Shown here one piece after another: positions 37,001 through 45,400 of a DNA stretch of 64,000 nt. Where the stretch lies: positions 1,731,501-1,795,500 of the forward strand of contig JABAKD010000010.1 of NCBI GenBank assembly GCA_012845835.1, in the 5' to 3' direction. A program made the translations under genes and the position numbers. The notes below the pieces were generated by a model that worked only from the letters and a program-made list of their open reading frames with translations, had not been told where the DNA came from and searched no databases. Numbering within the stretch: the first letter of the stretch is position 1; every line of letters begins with the position of its first letter. The DNA is from Undaria pinnatifida (taxonomy: Eukaryota > Sar > Phaeophyceae > Laminariales > Alariaceae).

Positions 37001-40000
37001 GGGACGTTCGGCACTGTGGTGGACAAGAGATGTGGTGACACTTAGCAACGAAACGGCATCAACGTAATCTCTGCTAAGTGGGTTTATTCTTGGAAGGTCA
37101 ACGAATTTGGTAGAGTAGTGCGGGCAAAGGCCAGGCTGGTAGCGCGGGGCTTTGGGCAGCGTGCAGGCGTTGATTATTTCGAGACTTATTCCCCGTGCCC
37201 ATCAGTTGCGAGTATTCGTTTGCTGGCTGCCATAGCGTGCGAGTTGGAATTGGATTTATGCCATTTTGATGCCGAGCAGGCGTTTGTCCAGTCAGAGCTA
37301 AGTGAGGATGTCTACATGCGCCTCCCCAAGGGGTGCGGGTCGATGTCCGGTAAGGTGGTTAAGTTGTGCCGCAGCTGTATGGTTTGAAGCAGGCGTCGCG
37401 GCAATGGCACCATCACTTGGTACGCGGCATGAGGGGTCTTGGTTTTGAGCAGTGTGAGGCTGATGCGTGTGTTATGCGTTTGGTGGAAGCGGGGGCCGTT
37501 TCTATCGTAGTAGTAGTGCATGTGGATGACATATTTGCGATGGGGCTTAAGAGTAGGTGTGACAAGTTTTGTGAGGACCTGAACCAGTTCGTTCCTATCA
37601 ACAACCTGGGGGAGTTGCGGTGGTACGCAGGTTGCCGATTTTCTCGAGACTGGGATGCAGGGAAGTTGACGATATCACAGCAGGCTTTCGCTGAAAGTAC
37701 CGTAGCGAAGTTTGGTGTCACTCGCGGCAAGAGCATCCCTGCGGTGGTTGACCTAAAGCTTGAGGTGTTTGACCACGATGAACCAGACGTTGATGAGCCT
37801 TTTCTGTCGTTGGTAGGGCATTTGATGTGGCTGGCGAACCAGACCCGCCCGGACATCCTTAACGCGGTTCGAGCGGTGGCAAGGTACTCTGCAGCGCCAA
37901 AGTTATTGCATTGGCAGGCAGCGCTGCACATCGTGATGTACATCAAATCGACGAGTACTTACGGTATTACTTTTCAGAGGGGTCTGAGTGATGGAGTTCA
38001 GCTGGAGTTGTACGTGGACGCGGACTATGCGCACGAGGCCAATGACCGAAGGTCTGTCTCTGGTGGAGTTATCATGTGTGCTGGTGCCTGTGTATCGTTC
38101 TACTCTAGGACGCAGAAATCCGTTACGCTTTCGTCTACGGAGGCAGAGTATGTGGCGATGGCCACGGGTTTTCGCGAGACGATTTTCATGCGGTATCTCT
38201 GGAGTTTTATTTTCCCGGACCGCGATGTTGGGTGTACCACGGTGAAGGAAGATAACCAGGGGGCGATACATTTGGCGAAAAACCCTGTGACCACTCCCAA
38301 CAGTAAGCACATTGATGTCCGTCATCACTTCCTTCGGGAACGTGTTGCTAACGGGGAGTTCGAGGTTGTCCACGTAGCGTCGACACTGCAGCATGCTGAT
38401 TTTCTCACCAAGCCTTTGCACACGGAGGCGTTTCGTTTTCACCGCAACTTTGTGATAAGTATTGGGATGTACTCATGCGTCGAGTAAGGTTAACACGCCA
38501 GTAAGATATGCCGATGGTCTTGATGAATCGTGCCGTACACGTTGGCTATTGGTTAGGTATGCACAACGTACAGGGGACCCAAAATTACTAGTATCCTTAG
38601 TACTTTTAAATTCAGATGCAATCATTGCCTTTTGCATACTCCCGTGGTGAGCACCTATTAATAGCAGGGGGGCTGTTATAGTTCGATTTGAGATGCCCTA
38701 TATCAGACACGTTCTGTTGTCCTACTCGCCCAGAGTACGCAACAGGGGGGCCGGATGTTATCGGGCGGTGTGATATTTTTGTACAACAGGGGGGCCGTTG
38801 TTATCGGGCGGAATGCTATTTTTAGTGAAGACGGTGTTATTGGTTTTGGTTGAGGATTTTACCAGCATACTCTTGTTTGTTGGAATTTTCCCTTCCCGTA
38901 TAGTTACTGTCTCGCTTTAGATTGGGAGATCAATGCTGGAATGGAGATTGAGAGATTTGGTATAGGGATTGCCGTTTTACCTTGGCAATTCTTCATGACG
39001 GAAGTTGGGCTTGCCGTTTTACCTTGGCAATGATTTATTATGGAATTTGGGCTTGCCGTTTTACCTGGCAATTGGTGATAAGTTGTTCGGGACCTATCGT
39101 ATCGAGCACCGAATAGGGGGGCTGTTTGTGGTATGCGGTTGTTCGATACGGGTCCGCGGATATTTGGTGGTTTCGTATTATGTGTCGAGGCATTATTCGG
39201 TATATGCCTCGGAGTGTGGAGCTGCCCCCCCGCGGGGCGGTCGATGATGTTAATGATACGACCCGGGCTTTGATGATAACGATACTGCCCGTGTATATGT
39301 GAGTGGTGCAGCCGGTGACAATCAGGTGCGGCTTACCTCCTGTGTGTGGTTTATATGGTGCGGTCTCTGACAGAACGGTATTGACCCACATGGTGTGTGT
39401 TTGGTATCTGGTGTACGAGTATTTTATCTTCTCTCCTCGATCTACGCCGTAGCGGCACGCCGTGTGGTTACACAGGACACGTTATACAGCAAGCGTATTC
39501 AAACACGCAGGTCTCTCGGTACGCGAAACCGCCACCGCCACCGGCGCCGCAATCAACACCGCGTCACAGGTAACGAAGCTAACAACCGTGTGCCAGCACG
39601 TATGGGAAAATCTCCTTCAACACCAGCCAGGGCTAATATTCACTATGATATAAAAACAACACACATAAATACTGTACCCCCCGCCCTCCCTTCCCTCTCT
39701 GCCCCACGCTGCAACCGCGAAAAACACAATGAGAACTGGGGACATATACCAGAATAACAACCCCTAGCCCCCCTCCATACAAACTACATACTGGTACAAT
39801 AACTCACGGTTGTGCGCTGGTGTGACGTCTTTAGCGTTCGGCCCGTACGCCCTCACGCCTTCGTGCGTGGGAATCTTGATGTCGGAATTCACGGTCAAAT
39901 GGAGAGCGGGAGGGACCACGAGGGCTGGGTGGGACTTGTACCACACCAGCTCCTCCTTGGTGATGCTACCCCATCGCTTGTCCTTCTGGGACCGCACCTG

Positions 40001-43000
40001 GGGGAAGCTCTCGAAGTCTGTCTGGTCTGGCCTACTGTTGGCCTTGCTGTTGACCTTGCTGTTGACATCCGCCGCTGCTCAAGAGGAGGGGTCGACAAGG
40101 GTATCATACGGGCACGGTCAGGAGTCAGAGAGCGGACAAAATATACTGTTTGTGGAAAGGGAGCGAAGAGGGGGGACAGGGCTACTTATATCCACATTCA
40201 TTGGAAATGAGGACGGCGACGGAGGGGAAGTGACAATGGCTGAACGGGTTGCCAGCAACAACCGAAAACTTACGTACGTCCCACAAACACGCCATCCCAT
40301 CATCTGGAGTACCTCAAGCTGAAAATGACTGAGTGCCCTCCGGTACCTGCCAGTACCTGGAGTACTTGAAGCTGAAAATTACTGAATACTTATACTTGCA
40401 AATACCTGGAGTACTTAAAGCTGAACATGGCTGAGTATGCCAGACTTGGTGTACTTACAGCTGAAAATGACAGAGTACTTGCTAGTACCAGGAGTACATG
40501 AAGCTGAAAATGACGGAGTATCTGGCAGTACCTGAAGTACCTGGAGTACTTGAAGCTGAGAATGACTGAGTGCCTGCCAGTACCTTGAGTACTTGGAGCA
40601 AAAATGATTCGAGTACCTGCCAACACCTGGAGTACCTCAAGCTGAAAATGACTGAGTACCCGCCAGCAACTGGAGTACTCAAAGCTGGAAATGACTGAGT
40701 AACCACACCCTGGACCATAGGTTCCAGGTCAATAGGCAATGGACAGGATCCAATTCCAATGGGAGACCTATTGTTGCCCGCGATAGGTATCGATGGGTAC
40801 TTTTCGTAGCCTATTGGGGCCAACAATGGGTATCGATTGGCATCTTCAATGATGTACTGTTTGATCAATATGTATCTATTTATCTGAAGATATTGATACA
40901 AGTACGATAGACATTTTCAGGACGGTATTGATTGGGCGATAGGATATTGGCGCTGAGAGGCGGAACCCATGGGTTTGTCCGATAGGTATCGATATACCTT
41001 TCGCCAAACCTATTGATTTGGAAAATAGGTATCGATAGACCTTTCACAATTCAATCGTTTGGGACGATAGGTATTGACAGACCTTTCACCATTCTATTGT
41101 TTCGGATGATAGGTATGGGTACGTAGACCATTCGCCATTTTATTGTTTCAGTGTTGGAGAGCAAAGGCGCTCGAAGACAGCCCGTCTTCGTAGGTACAAT
41201 CAACTCTAGTTCGCCATTCATCATCCACGCCGCACGCCCCTCCAGCCCAGCGGAGAATCCCCGAAAACAGCGCTGTCTGTCCTTGCGGTACCCGAAGAAG
41301 CTCAAGGTGGATGGTCTCAACAAGGTGGTGATTACTACTTATGTGCGTTCGATGCGAAGCTCAAGCCTGCAGTGCTTTACAGCGACTGTTTGTGAGCCGT
41401 CGAGTTCCTTCTTACACCCTGGATAATAACCCTATCCAATGGGCTATTGGGCCAACAATAGGTTGGCAACTATGAGGATCGATACCTAACGCGGGGCTCA
41501 ATAGCTCGGCTTCGGGGTCTATCGATGGGTATTGTAAGCAACAATAGGGTAAGGGCAGTGGCCACAATAGCCTATTGTGCGACCGATATGTTCGCGAAGG
41601 TGTACATCGATAGGTATCTTGGGCCCCAACATAATTTGGAAATGACTCCCAACAGGCTATCGTTCGATCAATGCCTTTTTATCGCCACCAGTCAATACCT
41701 ATTGGTTAAAGCGATAGGCGTGCGATGATATCGATCGATACCTATTGCTCAATGCAATAGGTTTGCAAGGGTATCGATTGAGGCCTATTGTCCAATTGAA
41801 TAGGTTCTCAAGGGTATCGATCGATACCTACTGACAATTTAATAGATATATTTGTAAGGGTTTCGATCGCTACCTTCTGCTTGTAAATGTATACCCTTGT
41901 ACTGCCTATTAATAGAAGATACCTATACGTGCCGTATACCCCAGGCTTTTGTTTGAATGAATACCTTGGATGGCAGCAATAATATGTAACTCTACTTCTT
42001 GCCTTTTGTGTCAAAACAGCAGCTTTACGATAATACCTGGTATTAAAATAAGTTTTCATTAATCGATAGGCTTGTGAGGATTTCAATAGACATGTAAGGA
42101 AGGAAGCAGTAGATTAAAGATGTTGGGAAAGGAAATGGGGAAATGGTTGGCAAGATACCACTGCTTTGTGGAAGGATATTCGATTTACATCGGAACAGCA
42201 TCTGCGCTATATTGTCGGAGGGCAAAAATAATAATAGTACGTATCGATATTGAATTAATCGATATTCGATACACCAACTTGTGGACAGACCAACAGGCGT
42301 ACTCAATGTGTGGTAGACAACTGTGCAAGGCTTCATACCTACTGCTCATAGCAATAGATATCGATCGACCATTTCACATACCTATTGGTCAAACAATAGG
42401 TGTCGATCGACACTTTCACGTACCTATTGGTCACAGTAATAGGTATCGATCGACAGTATGACATAACTATTGTAAGAACAATAGCCTATTGCGCCGATTT
42501 ATCAGAACCTATTGGTCGAAGAAATAGGTATCGATAGACAGGTTCACACACCTTTCTTAAGAACAATAGCCTATTGTACCAATTGGGTATCTATATGCAA
42601 TACCCCAACCTATTGGCATTCAATAGGCATATTCAATAGGCTATTATCCGGGGTGTGCTGAGTACCTGCCAGTACCTGGAGTACTTGAAGCTGGAAATGA
42701 CTGAGTACATGCCAGCACCTGGAGTGCTTCAAGCTGAAAATGAGAGTACTTGCCAGAACCTGGAGTATTTGAAGCTGACAATGACTTGAGTACCTGCGCG
42801 TACCTGGAGTATCAAGACCCGAAATAACCGGGCACTGTTGGTACTGGTCTCTGTCTGACCACACCTTTGCAAGAAGTCAGTTTCGGAAACAAAGGTATAC
42901 CAGATATAATTTGAGCCGTCGAAGCAAAACGGTACCTTCATCACGCGACTTTTATCGGCGACTTTATCGTCTTGCATAACCTACTTCGGAAAAGGATCCC

Positions 43001-45261
43001 TAGAAGCCTTGGGAGCGCCTCGGGAGCTGCGGTCCCTCGTTTTTGAAAATCCTTATTCCTGATAAAACGAGCATCAGCAGAGCTGCGAGCTTGACCATGT
43101 GTGCTGTGACAATTCGAGATTTCAAATATCTCAGACAGGTGACAATGGAAGGCCAAAACTTTGAAGTTCCCGAAGATCCCAGCCAAACTTTGCCTGAACG
43201 GTCGCCTATGGACCCAACTTGGTAGAATTATTTTTCGAAACTTTCCAGAACTCCGGAAAAAAAAAATTCTCGCGGCGATCTTGGCCAACATCGGCCTGAG
43301 AAATTCTCAAGCAGATCTTGGACTAGACGCGGCACAATTTCGTGTCCTCCACACACTTCGTTCGACGAAATCAACGACAGCGTCGTGAACTCTGATTGTG
43401 GCGAGCCCGTTAGGGGCTTCTACACCTCCTTGGTGTACAACGCTCACTCTACGGCCGGTGATTTGTGGCGGGCACCGATCAGGCTTCCGTTAAAAACACA
43501 TTTGGCGGCTGGGGTGTAGAAAACTGAGACAAAGACTCTATCGTCTGCCAACGGGTGAAAAGCAGAATTTTGAGAGGATGTGACGGAAGACCGCAGGACA
43601 ACACAAGCAACCTCTCACGCCCTAGGGCATGGATCGAGGTGAACTCTTCAGCGCTGTCACTTACACTCACGTGGCTTTGTCCGAAACGAAGAGGAGTGAC
43701 CATGGGTTGTCTCCAATCTCGATATCGAAGGTCAATCGTGTTTGGTGGGCTGTGTTGATCAAGGCTTGCGGAAAAATAGACAAATTGACCTGTTGTTGAC
43801 AGCAGGACCCAAAAAAAAAGACAGAAAAAACACTGTCGTCATGTTGTCCCCATAGCGACGTTACCCGCAATCGTTCAGCAAATTCGTGACAAAAAAGTTT
43901 GCAAACTTTTTGGCCAAACTATCGGCTTTCCATCGTCATAGGTCTCAGTTGATGTACTTCGACGTACATACCGTAACTGACACAAGATATCACCCGTACA
44001 TAAGAAATCACAGCCCCACAGAATACGGCAGCCCGGTGATAATTTTGGGCGTTTCTGACAAATCATCTATTTATCACCCGGGGTACAAAATATAACACAC
44101 CCTGGTGATATCGTAGTGAATATTTGTGGTTTGTGGCTTCGATTTTTGGTCGTGGTGTCTCTGCGTAACTCTTTTTTGGTCGTACCGATAGCGAGGTAGG
44201 TAGCAGCAGCCCACTTTTGTGTGGGGGCAGGACGGATGGCGCAGCCACCGCCTCGTATCATATCGGGCGAGGAACCTTCGATTTAGGCATATTCTATTTT
44301 TTTATGCTCCAATCCAAGCCCGTATTTACTTCGGCGTTGAGGGGGTTGAGTCATCGCCGAGGTCATGTGCTAAAAGGAGTTTCGTCACCTAGGTTGGGCC
44401 CCTTTGTTTTACCACAACCCGGTATCACAGGTAGGTACCTACAGCAGGAATGCGGGGCAGCTGCAAGTGTTCGTGCAGGCATACCACACCTATTCAAGTG
44501 GGCGGCAGCAGCGGTTCAACTGTTATCACACCCGCTTTTATCACACCCCCAAACACACCCTGTGGGTGGTCGGACGTGCTATCACACCCCCTTTTTATCA
44601 CCCCCCCTCATTTATCACACCCCCAAACACACCTTGTGGGTGTTCGGACGTCCTATCACACCCCCTGGTTCATCACACCCCCCTTGGGCCCCCTGCGAGC
44701 TGCAATGTATCACCCGGGGTACACAAGATATCACACCCCCCACAGGATACCACACCCGGTGATAACATTTTGGGATTTAAAAATATTAACACCGGGGTGT
44801 GTTATCTTGTGTCAGTTACGGTACTTGACGAACTTCCGAAAACATAGCGCGTTCGAAATACCCGTTCCGTCACCTGATGCTGATGCGGCTTCCCCACCCG
44901 GCAATGAGCTCCCTTCATCGACGGAACCCTTCGCACTGGTCGGACACTGGGGGCCCAAGCTGGCACCAGAGCCAACTGCTACAGTAGCTGGGTCGCGAGC
45001 AGGTTTAGAAGAAGCCTGGGGCATACAAAACTCATCGTCGCTGTCGTCTTCTACTGCTGGAACGCACGGCTTTGGCCGCTGGGGCGAGATAATCGGAGTG
45101 ACCGCGAAAGGAAAGAAGTCGTCATCCATGAGGGTCGTCGTGGGCCACGGGTCGCACTCAAAGGCAGGATGCCCAACCAACACTTTACGCCGTCGTTGGC
45201 GCGCTTTCAGAGCGGGTCTGTCTAATATTGGGAGTTGCATATTGTTCTTGGCCTTTTTCAT
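22544..45261 (-). CDS. Lysine/serine-rich nuclear-type protein of unknown family, exons partly resolved
   Basis: Supported exons: 45261-44820 (or 44825), 40074-39808 (or from 40058), 32188-31874, 27745-27596, 27051-26935, 25728-25664, 24707-24520 and 23701-22544 (stop TGA). Phases agree between exons 1-2, 2-3, 27745/27051, 25728/24707 and 24707/23701. The joins 31874-to-27745 and 26935-to-25728 do not match, so one or more exons are missing there. The N terminus (MKKAKNNMQLPILDR) is basic and then acidic and disordered. Exons 2-3 look globular (ITKEELVWYKSHPALVVPP, YVILQYLPLCCTGQALPKC, ENWKVAMNWAQKVTKYIGE). Next come a helical stretch (ALELEAEKAEADRLEKIAVE) and NIVKRYKLTPGKLEG. The tail has repeated KRKLS(K/R)(A/S)D motifs, NLS-like clusters and a Gly run. 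I do not recognise the family. A nuclear location is inferred from the basic tail. Confidence 0.6.
24780..25035. repeat. CAGA tetranucleotide microsatellite
   Basis: A nearly perfect (GACA)n array spans about 24957-25029, with degenerate flanks back to about 24780. The long Cys/Leu/Ser/Val frames on the minus strand are artefacts of this repeat. It lies in an intron of the lysine-rich gene. Confidence 0.9.
25980..26065. repeat. Fragment of dispersed repeat family X (3' end)
   Basis: The segment reads CGCGATCGAAGCATCACACG, then TTTTCGACA, then CTCACAGCTGAG. It matches the terminal part of the larger copies at 28.4-29.1 kb and 54.3-55.6 kb. Confidence 0.6.
28440..29080. repeat. Dispersed repeat family X, copy 1
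   Basis: Copy 1 starts near an ACCAGGCAGGTGATATAAAG segment. It contains an AACCGTCAGATT...TTTATAGTTTCCGCGCA block, a poly-C run (28570-28593) and two TGATATCA...CATTATCTTTCTAGCC blocks. It ends with CGCGCGATCGGAGTATCACA...TTTCGACA...CACAGCTGGA. The same order recurs at 54262-54870 and partly at 55155-55580. No coding capacity was recognised, so it is probably a non-autonomous mobile element. Confidence 0.7.
29880..30200. repeat. GGTGGGT-rich low-complexity DNA
   Basis: G/T-rich sequence with repeated GGTGGGTGG/TTGGTTGG words lies just upstream of the 230-bp satellite. Open frames across it are compositional. Confidence 0.5.
30205..31735. repeat. ~230-bp tandem satellite, interrupted
   Basis: Units beginning GGCCCGTGGGATTGGGGTTT (or a close variant) occur at about 30211, 30442, 31214 and 31440, so the period is about 227-231 bp. 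Each unit also has CGGGGAC..GTGGCCCTATCC and GCGCCCCAGCCAATCAGCGA. A further partial unit follows to about 31700. The array is split between about 30620 and 31165 by ~545 bp of unrelated DNA. It lies in an intron of the lysine-rich gene. Confidence 0.8.
32271..32653 (+). repeat. 5' LTR of the copia element
   Basis: This is a 383-bp repeat with the 6-bp terminal inverted repeat TGTTTG/CAAACA. The interior follows with CGATAATCGTTGGGTTTCC, the expected primer-binding position. Confidence 0.95.
33690..34170 (+). repeat. CAG-rich tandem repeat in Gag (RPYGQQQQQQQ units)
   Basis: About ten copies of a ~33-bp unit encode (R)(P/S)(Y/F)G followed by 6-8 Gln. The long minus-strand Leu/Ala frames across this stretch are shadows. 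Confidence 0.9.
34555..34870 (+). repeat. 36-bp tandem repeat in Gag (QQWDGGGVGGGA units)
   Basis: About eight near-identical 36-bp units encode QQWDGGGVGGGA, directly after the zinc knuckles and before the protease. Within-array identity is very high, so the array is young or homogenised. Confidence 0.9.
38488..39122 (+). other. 3' noncoding region of the copia element with repeated polypurine tracts
   Basis: Four AGGGGGGCYG motifs occur near 38667, 38745, 38789 and 39115; the last abuts the 3' LTR and is the likely plus-strand primer. The second and third are followed by TGTTATCGGGCGG. Three copies of TTGCCGTTTTACC(TT)GGCAA lie at 38968-39076. Confidence 0.7.
39123..39505 (+). repeat. 3' LTR of the copia element
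   Basis: This copy is 383 bp, the same length as the 5' LTR, with five substitutions between them. It is preceded directly by the purine tract TAGGGGGGC. Confidence 0.95.
40305..40700. repeat. ~43-bp minisatellite, left part
   Basis: Degenerate copies of GAGTACTTGAAGCTGAAAATGACT + GAGTACCTGCCAGTACCTG. The array breaks at about 40700 and resumes in the same orientation at 42655, with foreign DNA between. It lies in intron 1 of the lysine-rich gene. Confidence 0.85.
40701..42654. mobile_element. Inserted block of TATCGAT and CCTATTG/CAATAGG repeats with inverted ends
   Basis: The block splits a minisatellite. Its left end (ACCACACCCTGGACCATAGG) and right end (GGCTATTATCCGGGGTGTG) are imperfect inverted copies. 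A better inverse match to the right end occurs inside at about 41414 (CACCCTGGATAATAACCCTA), suggesting two nested or fused units. The interior is dozens of short palindromic words (CCTATTG...CAATAGG, GGTATCGATCGA). No coding capacity was seen. It is probably a non-autonomous DNA element; the class is unclear. Confidence 0.6.
42655..42835. repeat. ~43-bp minisatellite, right part
   Basis: It continues the array of 40305-40700 in the same orientation (GAGTACCTGCCAGTACCTGG then AGTACTTGAAGCTGGAAATG), which shows that the intervening block is an insertion. Confidence 0.85.
43969..44823. mobile_element. TA-flanked inverted-repeat DNA element (MITE) at a splice donor
   Basis: The element 43971-44821 (851 bp) begins CCGTAACTGACACAAGATA and ends with its inverse, continuing imperfectly (TCACCC / ACACACCCC). 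TA flanks both sides. The interior has many direct and inverted copies of TATCACACCC and CACCCGGGGT, as expected for subterminal binding sites. There is no transposase ORF. It sits at the 3' border of the first coding exon of the lysine-rich gene. Confidence 0.78.
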
Positions 45262-45400
45262 ATGGGGGTACTTCGACCTCGTTTTCTCTAGCTGTGGGGC
45301 CTGTGGCACAGTAGCTGTGGGCAGGGCGGCAGGGCTTGCTGGGCATAAAGGCCCTTGCGTTGCTCTTTAGTCAGCACACTGGAACACCGAGTGTGAAGTG
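45262..45400. promoter_or_regulatory. Divergent promoter interval, lysine-rich gene (-) / REXO4 (+)
   Basis: Only 139 bp separate the ATG of the lysine-rich gene (45261) from the ATG of REXO4 (45401). It contains a small inverted repeat (CACACT...AGTGTG, 45376-45396) just before the REXO4 start. No TATA box was seen. Confidence 0.5.

Larger units (their letters stand above)
32703..38487 (+). pseudogene. Copia gag-pol polyprotein, interrupted by two TAG codons and two frame changes
   Basis: Gag starts at ATG 32703 with a coiled-coil repeat (RDATLAERDATVAVRDAALS). A TAG at 33021-33023 interrupts it in frame. Then follow a capsid-like region, a Q-rich repeat block, two CX2CX4HX4C zinc knuckles (CGRCGALGHKSDIC; CSTCGAYGHMARQC) and a DGGGVGGGAQQW repeat block. 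The protease has LIGDSAAS (about 35080). The frame then shifts by -1 near 35319. Integrase shows a His-Cys finger (LHCSLGH...CDGC) and D/D/E motifs (YADLAGP, RTDNASEF, GRVERK). A TAG lies at 37043-37045. Reverse transcriptase follows with a second -1 shift near 37365, LYGLKQAS and HVDDIF. RNase H has YVDADYA, SSTEAEY and EDNQGAIHLA. The stop is at 38485-38487. Confidence 0.93.
32266..39510 (+). mobile_element. Ty1/copia LTR retrotransposon, complete with CGCAG target duplication
   Basis: Two 383-bp LTRs (32271-32653 and 39123-39505) start TGTTTG and end CAAACA. CGCAG is duplicated on both outer flanks (32266-32270 and 39506-39510). Between them is one gag-pol reading region in copia order: Gag with zinc knuckles, protease, integrase, reverse transcriptase, RNase H. 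I counted five differences between the LTRs (about 1.3%), so the insertion is young. It lies antisense inside an intron of the lysine-rich gene, which continues at 39808 and 32188. Confidence 0.97.

Noticed and set aside
40305-42835. CRISPR-like array
   Set aside because: Repeats are adjacent and degenerate with no unique spacers; it is a eukaryotic intronic minisatellite.
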